Assembly: GCF_000699445.3 (NCBI RefSeq)
Contig: NC_067197.1
Location: 32,905,809-32,969,808 of the forward strand
DNA from: Schistosoma haematobium
Lineage: Eukaryota > Platyhelminthes > Trematoda > Strigeidida > Schistosomatidae
Direction: 5' to 3'
Length of the DNA stretch: 64,000 bases
A program made the position numbers and the translations under genes. The notes beneath the pieces are model-generated. The model searched no databases, was not told where the DNA came from, and saw only the letters and a program-made list of their open reading frames with translations. Each line of letters opens with the position of its first letter. The first letter of the stretch is position 1. Shown one piece after another: positions 13,140 to 26,200 of this stretch.

Positions 13140-13480
13140 AGATCACTCAGGGTACAACATTAAAGATGCCACAGGCATTCGGAGTTTGACAATGCCTTTA
13201 CATGTAACGCCTTTATAATCGAAGTATAGCAGCTTAGTCAAGTTGGAAGTCAGAAATATACATGGAAAACTATAGACATATCGAGAAGTGTTTGTTTTGA
13301 GCTGGCTAACAGCTGTAAGGGATGCATAACACGACGTTTTCACTGGTGATCTGGTGAGGTGACATGATCGAGCTCTTTCTGCTAGGTTGTGTTCAGTAAA
13401 ACTAATGAGGTCAGTATCTAATTGGAAGACATACAGAACTACTTGTTTTTAGGATTTATTTGCCTCTGTACCATCACCGT
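13140..13480 (-). repeat. Gypsy LTR, 5' copy
   Basis: It matches the 9.7-10.1 kb and 4.4-4.8 kb copies ('gccacaggcattcggagttt' near the low-coordinate end, 'acagaactac' near the high end). The neighbouring stretch 13095-13140 also resembles 4395-4430, as expected for sequence just inside a 5' LTR. The copy is diverged and may lack the terminal U5 words seen at 9.7 kb. Confidence 0.45.
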
Positions 13481-14043
13481 TACAAACACTTGGTTAAGCA
13501 CCTTAAAAAGGACTAAAGCCGAGTACTTTTATGAAGCTTTTTCGGTTGTTCAGTTGTCACTACTAAACTCACATCAAATAATTAAGTTTGGGTTAAACGT
13601 CCACACGAAATTGTCACACGCACTCGCGTTTTTCAAGCACTTTTTACAATCCAATTGCCTGTTTATTTTTCATTTCCTTTGAATTTCTGAAGGATCAACA
13701 TAAGGGTATTATCATTCCATTTCTAAGATCCATTCCCTATAATCTAGACACAATTACTGAAGGACTATCAGTTAACTACTTTTGCTCGACAACGTTTAGG
13801 GTTTAAGTGAGAAAGCTTTGACAAGGATTAATATTACTGAACTTCCGTCTTGAATCGATTAACTCTGTTCGTTAAAAATGATCAAGTGAAAAGGTTTTTC
13901 AATAGCTAATCATGTAGTCATTGGATATTGGACCACGTGCTAGTGTTTTCGCAACTCTATCGTTTGCTTGCGATACTTCATACTCCGTTCCATATTCCGG
14001 ACAGATTAGGTTGTCTGGTGAGGTGCGGACTTCATCCTCTGTT

Positions 14044-14284
14044 ATGACTCGTGAGGAGACATGGAGTGAGTTTTGTTCGGTCGCTAGCGTCAGACTATCT
14101 ATTGAAGCACTTCAGCTGTTCAAGGCCTATTTAAATGATAATCGTCATGATGACAAACCTGGTTGTGCTTTGGAGTTTTTGGAAATTATATTTAAGAAAA
14201 TGCGTCGCAAATTTGAAACATCTCTATCTCCTTGCTATTTTGTGCAGGAAAATAAGCCTGCCGAAATACAGTCATCAAAAACAG
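14044..14284 (+). CDS. SH2B: SH2B exon 1: dimerisation domain
   Basis: Starts [11 protein letters not shown] and continues through the helical phenylalanine-zipper region ([25 protein letters not shown]). The W-x-EFC motif followed by two amphipathic helices is the family signature. The donor is ACAG|gtactt, phase 1. The open frame extends upstream to 13921, but without another ATG, so either the region is 5' UTR or an acceptor lies there (for example after 'attccggacag' near 14003). Confidence 0.82.
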
Positions 14285-17200
14285 GTACTTGGTCGCGTTT
14301 TATGTGATTAGTGCTTTTTGTCATAGGCGTAAACAGGGCCTACGTTTATTGAAGATTATCTATTTACTAATTTAATTTACCAAAATATATTTCTTCACCT
14401 ATTTTACTTGTTAGTTAGATGTACAGTCTTTTAAGGGTTGCATAGTTCTTTTATTTAGACCACTGTGTTAGGCAATGTATAACGAACCAGTTGTTAACTC
14501 TTGTCGTCTAGATTTATTGTCGTGAGGTTGTCGGGTACGTTTACTCTTACCCTAACACTCATAATTGTCGAACTATGGTTGTGAGCGAGTAACCACATGT
14601 TAGTAAATGAAAGGATGTTTTCACTATAAATTAAATTTTAACGTCTTGATCAGGCCCGATTTCTCTGCATATAAACGGATTTCAGATGTGCATCATACTG
14701 TGGAAATTGTCTAAAAGTTACAGCTTAATTCATCTTATTTCTTGCTTTGTCCCCCCCCCATTAGATTGACCTGAATCACGGCTATGTGCAATATTAAGAA
14801 ATTAGAGATTCATTTTCTTACTATAGGTAAACAGTATTGTAAGTATGGTGAAAACTGTCAAGTCAACAAATCCGTAACATGTCGGGATTATGTAAAGATG
14901 TGAGCAGATTTAATCGTATATTTTTGAGGTCTCTCATGGTTGGCTTTTCCATATACTTCGGTATGAATGGTTATAGAATATTATTGCACTCCTAATGGTA
15001 ACTTTCTATCCGAAACCGGGGAAATTTAATAAAGCTATTAGTCGTGGCAGTCATGGTGGTACCATAGTTGACTTCCGGCTGAAAGCTGATCTCTTAACCA
15101 GACATGGTTCATTCTTCACATCTAAATGTTTACATACTTTTCACTAACCTTGCTGTTTTATCTTCGTTACATATTTTTAGCTTTAGAGGTGCCTGTTTCT
15201 ATACATACACGATGCTTTCAATTGCATGTAATAAGGTAATTATAAAAGACAGTGTATTTTGTTGAAGTAACTTGCCCCAAGGTTGAAATTAGTAAATGAT
15301 TTTAATGTAGTTATGTGGTGTCACTTGTTTTTGTTGCATTTCAAAGTTTGTTCCTGAAGTTAGTCATCAAATTTTCCATTCATTTCACTAGGTACTGATC
15401 TCAAAAATACGAGTGAACGTTTGTCTTTCAAAGAAGAAAACCTATCTATAAACTCTTCCTCCACAGAATTGAGTGAAAATTTTTCCCACATTGCATATGC
15501 TAATGCCAGTGCTGTGGTAGCGGCCGCACGGTCCAAGGCTGTGGCTGCCTCAGGGGTTCGCAACACTTCACCTCGTGGCAAGAGCTGTGATATACCTTCA
15601 GATAAAGCCTCAAAGAATATCTTTTCAAGAACTCGACATTCAAGAAGTGCTCCCAACAAAAATTCTAATCGGCAGCCTTCAGTTAACCAGCAAGATTTTC
15701 ATCAAAAACACCACTGGCTAGGAGAGCAACAGACAAAATTCCACACAGATTCGCCAATAAACCAAGGTGTTTCGGAAATCAAACCTAGTTGGCGCCTGAG
15801 TTCCCTCTGGCTTCGACGTAGTTTTACAATCGCTTGGCGTCGTAGATCACCTCTTAGTGTAGACAGTTCTCGAGGGAAATATGGGGGGTGAGAATCTTTT
15901 TGCTTAAACATTAATTAAATGGATTACTCTTCCTGTAAAGAGTAGTATTGAGTCTGGGATGTCTTTAGTATAGATTTGTAGTTTTCAAATCAACCTTTTC
16001 CATCTATTCAGCCCATTAGGACTAGTTCAACTTGCCAATTCATTTAAAGAATCTGCACACTCCAAAAATGAAGGCAAATTTGGAGATCTAAGCTAGATTG
16101 TATTTATAATTATAGGGTGATCGGCTATTCAAGCAAGATCGGATCACTACATTAATGCTATCGTTATCGGTTTTGCTTCGTATTGGTGGAGTGTTTTTGT
16201 ATGATTTTTATCCTACGAATAATCAACAAGTTCTAAACTTGCTACATAACCCAGTGGTCTTCAATTTATGAATCCTTCCACCTAATTGGTTTTAAAAACT
16301 TAAACATTACAGTTAACATTTAAAATTCATCTGATTGTGTAGCCCCAGCACAACGTTTTGCGTGTAGTAAATGTGTTGCACTGTATTGTGATTGTCACTA
16401 TTAGTAAATTGGTCACTTTAGCGATCTATCAGTATTTTTGCTCTGGCTAACCACAAATGTTGGGGGTAGGAATTGATTGCACATTAGCACCTACTACTTC
16501 AATCATTGTGATCTATACATGTGAATATCCGGTGCTTTAACCGGATTCCAAACCAATCGTACATATGGGCTCCAGTATCCTGCGGGAAAAATGGCGTATT
16601 AACCAATTGTTGGTCACCGACTTCCATGGGACTGCATCTCCTTACGATGCTCCACTGCCTTGTGGATCAGACCTTCAGGTCAAAGGCTCGGGGAGTGGCC
16701 CCCTAAGAAAACCACCTGCTTCGGTTCGGGTACCCGGGCAGTATCACAGCCCTCACACATATCGAATGAGATTTGTGTGGCGCATATGTATTTGGTGCCT
16801 TCTTGTACCAATATCTATGTGTTAAAATAAATAAAAATAAAATACATGTTCACAACCAAGTTTTACTAGTTGGTTTCGTCTCACACTGATAGCTGTGGGG
16901 CGGTGTCATTATGTTGACAACCAAAACTAATTGATATTTATCTAAATCAGCTCCCAACTGGTTAATAATAAAGCGCATTTCTGTTATCTGTCCCGTCATT
17001 ATGGTAAATAAACTGGTACTTTGTTGCTGCAACAAGAAACGAACTAACAAATATTAATCAAACCTTTTATTTTAACATGTCAGCGATCGATTCTCTAAGT
17101 TGCACAACACATAAATAACAAATAAAGGTCATGTATGAGCTGTGATACGTTCCAAATCACCTATTCTTTAATATCTTAGTGTTACGCTTCTGTTAAGCAA

Positions 17201-20200
17201 TCTGAAGCTTTCCATTACACCATGTAAAAGACGGCACTTTATTGGCATCTTTACTCCATGTACTAATGTCACCGATAATATAGCTTGATTTTTTTCACAA
17301 TTTACGAACATAGAGTAGGTGAATCACGAGATTTATTGTCGTATTGCCTAATTCTTATCGGCTACTTGGACGTTATTTTTTTCTGTTTTCAATCGAACAT
17401 ATATCAGTCCTTATCCTCGTTCTCCTGGGACTGCTGTAAGTATGAATGCTGAAGTAGTTCGTGAAGGTATTGTGATGCAATGGCTTGGTCCACACTTTGA
17501 TTCACATCGTCCTCGTATTGATTGTGAAAAGATGAATAATCCTGAAGCTGGAGTTGAGAAGAAAACTACACAGTGGGCTCAGTCTCGTCTTTGTTTATGT
17601 AGTACAAGCGCAGGCCTTATTTTAGAAATATTTACTCCTCCTGATGTAAGTGATCATCTTACGATATTTTAATTGTTTATATGCTTGAAATAATATATCC
17701 AAGTAATTCTTATTTATTTATCATCCTTATAATTTTGTTCTTGATCATTTTCATAAATGAATGTCATTAAGAAGTAGTTTGATTGCTTCCATTAGGTCTG
17801 CGATTAGGCTTCTTTTCGTGTGATTTACGTTTATTAGCCGATGTTATCTATTTGTATGTCGAGCTACTCATGTTCTTATTGTGTGCGGATAGATAGGTTG
17901 TATGATCGTGTAGACTAAATGGACTTTTTACCTACACCGTCGAATTTTATTGCTGATATATTTCACATGATAATTGTCATCCAGCAACAGTTTTTGTTAG
18001 ATAAATCAAAAATACTTGATAACATGATGGGTCTCATGAATCTTTAACGGGTTTATGTGATTTTTATTTAATTTCAAACCAGATTGATTAAAGCCTTTTA
18101 TTCCAACTTCTTACTTTGGTAGATTGGAAGTTCTTTGAATCAAACCTGGTGATGTCATTGTTGGGGTTTAAAAACTTGTAAAACTAAAACGGCTGCTGTA
18201 ATACCTAAAGTATTCACATTGAGGTTTAAAATTAAGCGGTATGGTTGCCGTTTTCTTTAAAGCACCACTGAGTTATGGGTTGGAGCCGTTGAGTTGGTGA
18301 TATTGAAGTTAGGTCTAGGGTTATTGATATTCCACAGGTAATAAATCAAATCCATCTGATATCCTCGTTTGCAATTAGTTATCTTCATAGATTTTGTCGT
18401 CTTTTTCCCTTGTATTCATAGTAACCGTCCTGTCCAGTTGGCGGATTTATGAACCTGCACGAACTCAGACTTGAAAAACATACTGTACATATTGAGCTAC
18501 TCCGATCATGAGTTGTTAACCAGTGTAGAAACATGTTCCAAATTTTCCAAAGCCAGTGTATGGTATTTATCCATGAAGCTAGCAGGATATTGTCTAGATT
18601 GTATAGGAAACTGAAAAATTCCGAGTGGTAGTCTTTAAGATCTTATAAATTAGCGGTTTTTATTTTATTTTATTTGAATACATAAATATTAGTACAAGGG
18701 GATATATGCGCCACACAATAACAATGAGAATGGGAAGACTTTCTAAGGACATAGTCAGCCCTATCTGTTGTCCTGTCTGCATTAATGTGTGGACGTTGAA
18801 GGAAGCCAGTTTGAATGGTGCACGTAGTTTCAGAAAAACTGTTTCAGTATTCGTATTCGGTGGTAGCATTCAATTTTCGACCAGTCAGTGACTCGATATC
18901 GTTTAGATCAAACAGAATTTCCACCATAAGCGAGCTGCTGTATAAGTTGAAAAGTAAGGATACGCAAAGTGAGAATGGAAGAGTGACGTAGTACAAAAAA
19001 ATAAAAATAAAAAGCGAATATTAACAAATGAGTATGGGTTGTTTGAATTGTTATGGGAGTGAGAGGAGTATATCCAACAATCATTGTCATTTCATCTTAA
19101 TTGTGCGAGGGCTGCCCGGTGAGTCCACCTTGGGAAGTTGATAAACCTTCTTTCTAAACCATTGGTGTACATGTACTCCAGTATCCTGAGGGAACAAATA
19201 GTGTATGAACCGATTATCGGTCACCGGCTACCATGGGACTACATCTCCTCACGTTGCTCTACTGCATTGTGGGTCAGACCTTTAAGTCAAAGGCTCGGGG
19301 TGTGGCCCTTTAAGAAAACCACCCGCTTCGGTCTGGGCACCCGGGCAGTATCATAGCCCTCGCACAATTAAAGTGAAATGACAATGATTGTTGGATATAC
19401 TCCTCTCACTCCCATAACAATTCAAACAACCCATACTCATTTGTTAATATTCGCTTTTTATTTTTATTTTTTTGTACGACGTCACTCTTCCATTCTCACT
19501 TTGCGTATCCTTACTTTTCAACTTATACAGCAGCTCGCTTATGGTGGAAATTCTGTTTGATCTAAACGATATCGAGTCACTGACTGGTCGAAAATTGAAT
19601 GCTACCACCGAATACGAATACTGAAACAGTTTTTCTGAAACTACGTGCACCATTCAAACTGGCTTCCTTCAACGTCCACACATTAATGCAGACAGGACAA
19701 CAGATAGGGCTGACTATGTCCTTAGAAAGTCTTCCCATTCTCATTGTTATTGTGTGGCGCATATATATCTGGTGCCCCCTTGTACTAATATTTATGTATT
19801 CAAATAAAATAAAATAAAAACCGCTAATTTATAAGATCTTAAAGACTACCACTCGGAATTTTTCAGTTTCCTATACAATCTAGACAATATCCTGCTAGCT
19901 TCATGGATAAATACCATACACTGGCTTTGGAAAATTTGGAACATGTTTCTACACTGGTTAACAACTCATCATCGGAGTAGCTCAATATGTACAGTATGTT
20001 TTTCAAGTCTGAGTTCGTGCAGGTTCATAAATCCGCCAACTGGACAGGACGGTTACTATGAATACAAGGGAAAAAGACGACAAAATCTATGAAGATAACT
20101 AATTGCAAACGAGGATATCAGATGGATTTGATTTATTACCTGTGGAATATCAATAACCCTAGACCTAACTTCAATATCACCAACTCAACGGCTCCAACCC

Positions 20201-23200
20201 ATAACTCAGTGGTGCTTTAAAGAAAACGGCAACCATACCGCTTAATTTTAAACCTCAATGTGAATACTTTAGGTATTACAGACTACCACTCGGAATTTTT
20301 CAGTTTCCTATACAATCTAGACAATATCCTGCTAGCTTCATGGATAAATACCATACACTGGCTTTGGAAAATTAGCGGTAAAGAATTTGAGTCTTATGAT
20401 TTAAAACGAACCACAATTACATATACGAACTTTTTGCATAAATTCTGATCAACAAAGCAGAACATATTACCATTAGTCTGTGAAGTTACTGACCGTTAGT
20501 CTCCCGATCGAAGCTGCTACCTTGACGCGGTGGTCGGGCTTGCCTATCGTGATGACCCAACCGAGCTATATTGGCTGGAACATATGTTCCTGCAGGTTCT
20601 ACCATGCCAGGCAGGTCGATTGGTGAACGGTAAGACTAAAAGCAGCAACTCAAGGTCTGAGGGCGAAGTCGTACTGCTGACTGTAGAGGGGTGTGACAGC
20701 AGTAAGGTGTTTCCCTGAGACAACCAGCATCTGTAGCGATGCTGCCTTCCCACAAGGAGGGGTGGGGTTAGAAAAGGTCGACCCTAAAAATGTCACACCT
20801 CACCTTACCTCACGGATTTCCGTCTCCGGCGGTAAGGCCCTTTGAAGAACGGAGCTAACACGTCAAAAACCTTCCACAAAAAGTCCGTGCGCGACCGGCC
20901 TCAAGCAGTTGTCCCTTGGGCTCTGCGGTCACGCTCCCAGGTCGTCAAGACCAACACTAATCCAATTTCCTTTTCAGGTTCCTCAAGAAATACCCTTCCA
21001 CGGTGTGGGCAGCCGGGAAGTGATATCAGCCCTCATACCCGTGACAGCACAAGAGACCAAGGTGGTCACATTCAAATCTTTCCTACACCTTCTAATACCT
21101 CTCTTATCTCCCCGACTAACCCTCCCCACGTCTCTTTATCACCTCGCACCGCTAGGGCAAACGATTCGAGTACGTGGAACGCCATTCCTGGTCTCCTGAA
21201 ACCACGCTCTAAACTACACGTAGGAGCTTTTAACGTGCGAACACTTTGCCAAATAGGACAGTAGGCTTCCTTAGCTAAAACTTTAGAATCTCGCGCCATC
21301 GATGTGTGCTGCGTCTCCGAAACGCGCATACAGGATCCAAGTAGCGTCATTCATTTGACCTCACCATACCAAAATAAAGAACCGACTCGATTTACGCTTC
21401 GTGTATCTGGAAGCCCTGATTCTGCTTCCCGTGGCCTCGCCGGCGTAGGTATAGCATTGAGTCCTAGGGCAGAACTAGCTCTCTTAGACTGGATCCCAGT
21501 AGACAGTCGTTTGTGCGCTGTCCGACTGAACGGGACAGTAAGAATCCGGAAAGATAGGGCCACTCGTCGTTGCCTCTTCGTCGTCTCTGCCTATTCTCTC
21601 ACTCACTGCAGCTCAGATGATGTAAAAGATGAGTTTTACAGAAAGCTCTCCGACCTCCTAAAAGCTAGGCGCTCTGATGTAGTAATAGTGGCTGGTGACT
21701 TTAATGCTAAAGTAGGTAAACTAAGCGATAGGGAAAGACACCTAGGTGGATCTTATGGTGTCGTGGCTCAAAGAACAGATAATGGCGGCCGTCTGTTGCA
21801 GCTATGCTCAGATAACCGCCTGTTCCTTGCAAATACTAACTTTAAACATAAGGAAAAACATCTTTTAACATGGAGACCCCTAATTCGTCCCAACGTTGGA
21901 CCCAAATAGATCACATCGCTATCAGCCACCGATGGAGGGGCTCGATAGAAGACTGTCGCTCATTCTGGAGCACATGCTTAGATTCAGATCATGCTCTAGT
22001 GCGAGCGCGTATTTGCTTGCGTCTTACTGGACGTAGGAAAGACGCTGCAAGGAAACCTCTTAGGGGCCTACTTAATGATAGTCAAGCTAAGAGTATATTT
22101 CAGGAACAACTAGGAAAACAGTTAGGCAGCCATGTATGTGATGCCCACCCCGAGGCAGCATGGAATGATATCCGAAAAGCTGTGGAAACAGCAGTGATAT
22201 CTGCTAGTAAGGTAAACCAGAAGGTTAGGGAGCAACACTGGATCTCAGCAGCATCTATCGCACTGATAGATGCTCGGAAACTCATTCCACCTGGCTCTGA
22301 ACATAATGAAGAGCGGAGTCAGCTTAAGCGCAAGCTGACAAGAAGCCTACGCAATGATCGCGAACAGTGGTGGGTGGCGAAAGCAAGAGAGATGGAAAAG
22401 GCAGCGGCAATAGGTAATAGCAGACAATTGTTCAGACTCGTTAAGGAAACCGGAATTAGGAACCCGACCGTTAGCGAAACAATCTCAGAGAATGATGGAC
22501 ATATTATTCATTCTCAATCCAGGAGATTGGATCGATGGGCAGAACACTTTAGGGATCAGTTCAACTGGCCTTCAGCCACACTTCGGTTTCCCACGATCTC
22601 CAGTCAACCTGAATGGCAAGTTAATTTAGGTCCTCCGTCCCTTTACGAAGTTGAAAAAGCCATAGGAAATCTGAAACGAGGGAGAGCAGCAGGCCCTGAC
22701 AGGTTTACTCCTGAGATTTTTAAGGATGGTGGTCCAGTATTAGCAATGAGATTAACCGAGGTCTTAGGTAGAATTTGGGAACTGGACGTAATCCCATCTG
22801 ACTGGTCTCAATCACTGATTGTGCCAGTCTATAAGAAAGGACAAAAGTCCTCTTGTGACAATCACAGAGGAATCAGTTTGACTAATATAGTGTCTAAAAT
22901 ATTAGCTTCAATAATACTTCGACGCCTAACTAAAGCTCGTGAAGAGCAGACTAGAGAAAACCAGGCTGGTTTTCGACCTGGACGTGGTTGTATAGACCAG
23001 ATATTCACACTACGTCAGGTTCTAGAACACAGACACACATTCAGACGCCCCACAATGTAAGTATTTCTCGACCTTAAGGCGGCATTCGACTATGTTGATC
23101 GTGAGGTTCTATGGCAGTGTTTGTCACTGAAAGGAGTACCAAAGAAGTACATTAACCTTATAAAGGCTCTCTACTCGAACACAACTGGTAGAGTGAGAGC

Positions 23201-26200
23201 TTATGGCGAACTGTCATCAGAATTTATTACCTCAAGTGGTGTTCGTCAGGGCTGTCCACTCTCCCCATTCTTGTTCAACTTTGTGGTCGACGTACTTTTA
23301 GAGATAACACTCTCCTCATCTAAATTTCCAGGGGTTGAACTTCTACCAGGAGATTCACTTGTTGACTTGGAATATGCAGATGACATAGTTTTATTTGGTG
23401 AAGACGCTGGCAAAATGCAGAGTCTTCTGACCACTCTAAGCAACAGTGCAAGCATGTTCGGGATGCGATTCTCCCTCGAAATGCAAAATGTTGCTTCAGG
23501 ATTGGGTTACATCGACACCCGAACTAGTGATAGGGAGTGAAGTAGTTGAGTGTGTCGACCGCTTCACTTATCTTGGAAGTCTCATCAGCCCTTGTGGTCT
23601 GGTGTGTGACGAAATCTCAGCACGGATACAGAAGGCTCGACTAGCTCTTGCCAACTTGCGTCATTTATGGCGTAGGCGAAATATCCGTCTATCAACCAAA
23701 GGACGTGTTTACTGCGCAGCAGTTCGTTCCGTCCTACTTTATGGCAGTGAAACATGGCCGGTAAGAGTAGAGGATATGCTTAGGTTACTAGTATTTGATC
23801 ATAGGTGTCTTCGAAATATTGCTCGTATATCATGGGACCATCGAGTAAGTAACGCAGTTGTTAGGACACGGGTACTAGGTAAAGATGGCAAATCAATTGA
23901 TGGAGTAGTGAAACTTCATCAGTTGAGATGGCTGGGACACGTGTTACGTATGCCCAACGACCGACTGCCTCGACGTGCGATGTTCAGTGGTATAGGAGTA
24001 GGTTGGAAGAAGGTTAGGGGCGGCCAAACCAAAACATGGCACAAGTCCATGAAGTCACTGACAAGTGGACTGAGTCATGTTGGTAGGTGTAGACTACCTG
24101 GTTGGGGACCGCGAGATGATAGCAACCGATGGTTAGAGACCCTGATTGACATGGCTCAAAATCGTTTGCAATGGCGCAGGTGCATCCACTCTTTGTGTTC
24201 CCCCAAATTCTAATCTTCTGAATTCTTCATGTCCCTTTTTTCCTCTTTCCAAATTTATTTCACTGGATTATACTCTTTAAATTACATCTCCAAACCCTAA
24301 TCTTCCCGATTACTGCTTATACTCTTATTACGTCTACCACTATGGGATTTGAATCGACAACTGTATCTCTGTGCTAATGTGGCGTGGCAACTCGAACTGA
24401 TGTACGTACGTACGAAGTTCTACGTTGTTACTGACTGACTGACTGACTGACCGTTAGTCTGGGTATTTCAGGAGGTTCTGCCTTCTTGGTTAGGATAATC
24501 TATGGTCAAAGAAGTCTTGGATTATATGGGTAAAGCTAATTTCAGTTACATCTATTCTCACTTTTCCTCGAAACATTGAGCTTAGTTTCACTCTATTTCT
24601 CTCCTTTCTAGTTCGCATTCGTTCACTTTTGTTATATATAGTTTTCTATTTCAATCGAGACTAACTATTCCACTCTTTTACCTTACATATTGTTAGTTCG
24701 CTGTGCTTATGTACAATATCAAAACCTGAATCGATACACACTCGTGCTAGGTCTGGTTGACTGATCAACTAGGCTTTAGAATGCTCATAGCAATTCATTT
24801 GTTCAATACTCGATGTTCAGGTATAATCAGAAACTGTTAACTCAAAATGCAGAATATTACTATAAATTCTGCCTTAACACATATCTCATTTGGAAGTGTT
24901 CAAATAATATATTAAAAGGTATTTCAACAGTGTTTATCAACCATCCATCTTCAACCGTAAAATTTCTTGATCATTTTCGCATTGCAAAATATACTTATTC
25001 TGTCATTCTTTCCCCGTATCTCCAAAGAAAAGATAAGGAGGGAAATATACTAATTACTGTGGTGCTTCCTGTTGCATTTCTTTGTATTTAACATCACGAT
25101 ATATTGTGGATTTCTTTTAAGTCAGTCGTGCGATTTACGTTCACATTTACCACGTTCGATCATATGAAATAGCTAGATTCAGCAGAATTGTTACATGATT
25201 GCATAATAAGTAACCCGAAAGTCTGGTTATACAATTTATTGAGTTAAATGGTTTAGTGGAGTTAATTACAAATTTAGCTTTGATTCTGATAATTGAGTGA
25301 ACTATTTTCTGAATGAATGTTGTAGATTCTATGGTTGTGGACTTTATTGCTTAGTTATACTTAAGTAATATGCTCGTTCTGTTTCGGTTTCACTTTAAAT
25401 CTATTCTCTTCATCTAAAATATATATAACCTGTAGTTTTTTAACGTCAAAATTAGGCTGAACAATCCCAGTATGGTCTGTGCTGTGGTCTTATTTTCGAC
25501 GTTCGATTGGTCTGTCCTGATGAACTTACAGACCCTCGGAACAACGTTTTACTTGTTAAAGTGAGTTTTATTTGTAAAAAGTCTAATCCTTAGATTTGTC
25601 GTTTCTTCAGCATCCAATCCAATTAGATTAAGTAAATTCTAAAATCTGTCACTTTTATGCTGGTATCGTAACTATTATTTTCCAACCACACTATTATATC
25701 AAGAAAATCGATGTGATTAAAATGGGTGTAGAATAATGAGTGCCATGGTAGCGGCATATGCTTTCGTGTCACTAACCATATTTATCCTCAAACTGTTTTC
25801 TTGTTTAAGTATTCAGTCGATCAAGCACTTATTAATATTGGACTATGCAGTTTGCTATCGACAATTGCTGAGACAATTTCCATCGACTGAGGTGATGGAA
25901 CATGTATTACGTATAACCAACCACCGGCTACCTCAGCGCACAGTGTTGACAAAAGCAGGATCAGACTGGAAGAAAACTAAGGGTGGACAAACCAAGACAC
26001 AGGTTCAGTCTCGAAGTCGTTAAGTATCAGAATGACCAATGTTGGTTAGTGCATACTATCTGATTAGTGTTGACACATATTTTTGCCAGGCTCTTCAGTC
26101 CGTCGTTCTTTTGGGGGAATAGTTCAAATGGTTCTGAGTCTGAATCTGAGACCCTGTTTACTGTCTAGGGTAGGTTAAGTGTGTAGTGTACTGACTCATG

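Larger units (their letters stand above)
9690..13480 (-). mobile_element. Decayed Gypsy (Saci-like) LTR element, possibly composite
   Basis: In minus orientation the order is LTR-like sequence (13480-13140), gag remnant (13126-11924), an LTR-end-like piece (11765-11705), integrase and pol tail (11620-10619), an AT-rich stretch, then an LTR (about 10080-9690). No reverse transcriptase or RNase H was found between gag and integrase, so a large internal deletion or a join of two elements is likely. All coding parts are frameshifted. Target-site duplications were not resolved. Confidence 0.6.
17646..25455 (+). other. SH2B intron 3
   Basis: About 7.8 kb (gtaagt..aattag), splitting the PH domain. 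It holds the inverted repeat at 18196-20281 and the RTE LINE at 20503-24445. The remaining parts (17646-18195, 20374-20487, 24461-25455) show nothing recognisable. Confidence 0.75.

Noticed and set aside
15360..15659. A 99-codon minus-strand frame
   Set aside because: It overlaps SH2B exon 2, which is supported by splice sites, phase and position; the minus frame has no domain.
18660..19817. Mirror-image open frames of 60-76 codons on both strands
   Set aside because: They are the same sequence read twice because of the inverted repeat, and contain only LINE-derived or low-complexity sequence.
24426..24450. CTGA tandem repeat as a CRISPR-like or regulatory array
   Set aside because: It is the short terminal repeat expected at the 3' end of an RTE LINE and recurs at the end of the second copy.
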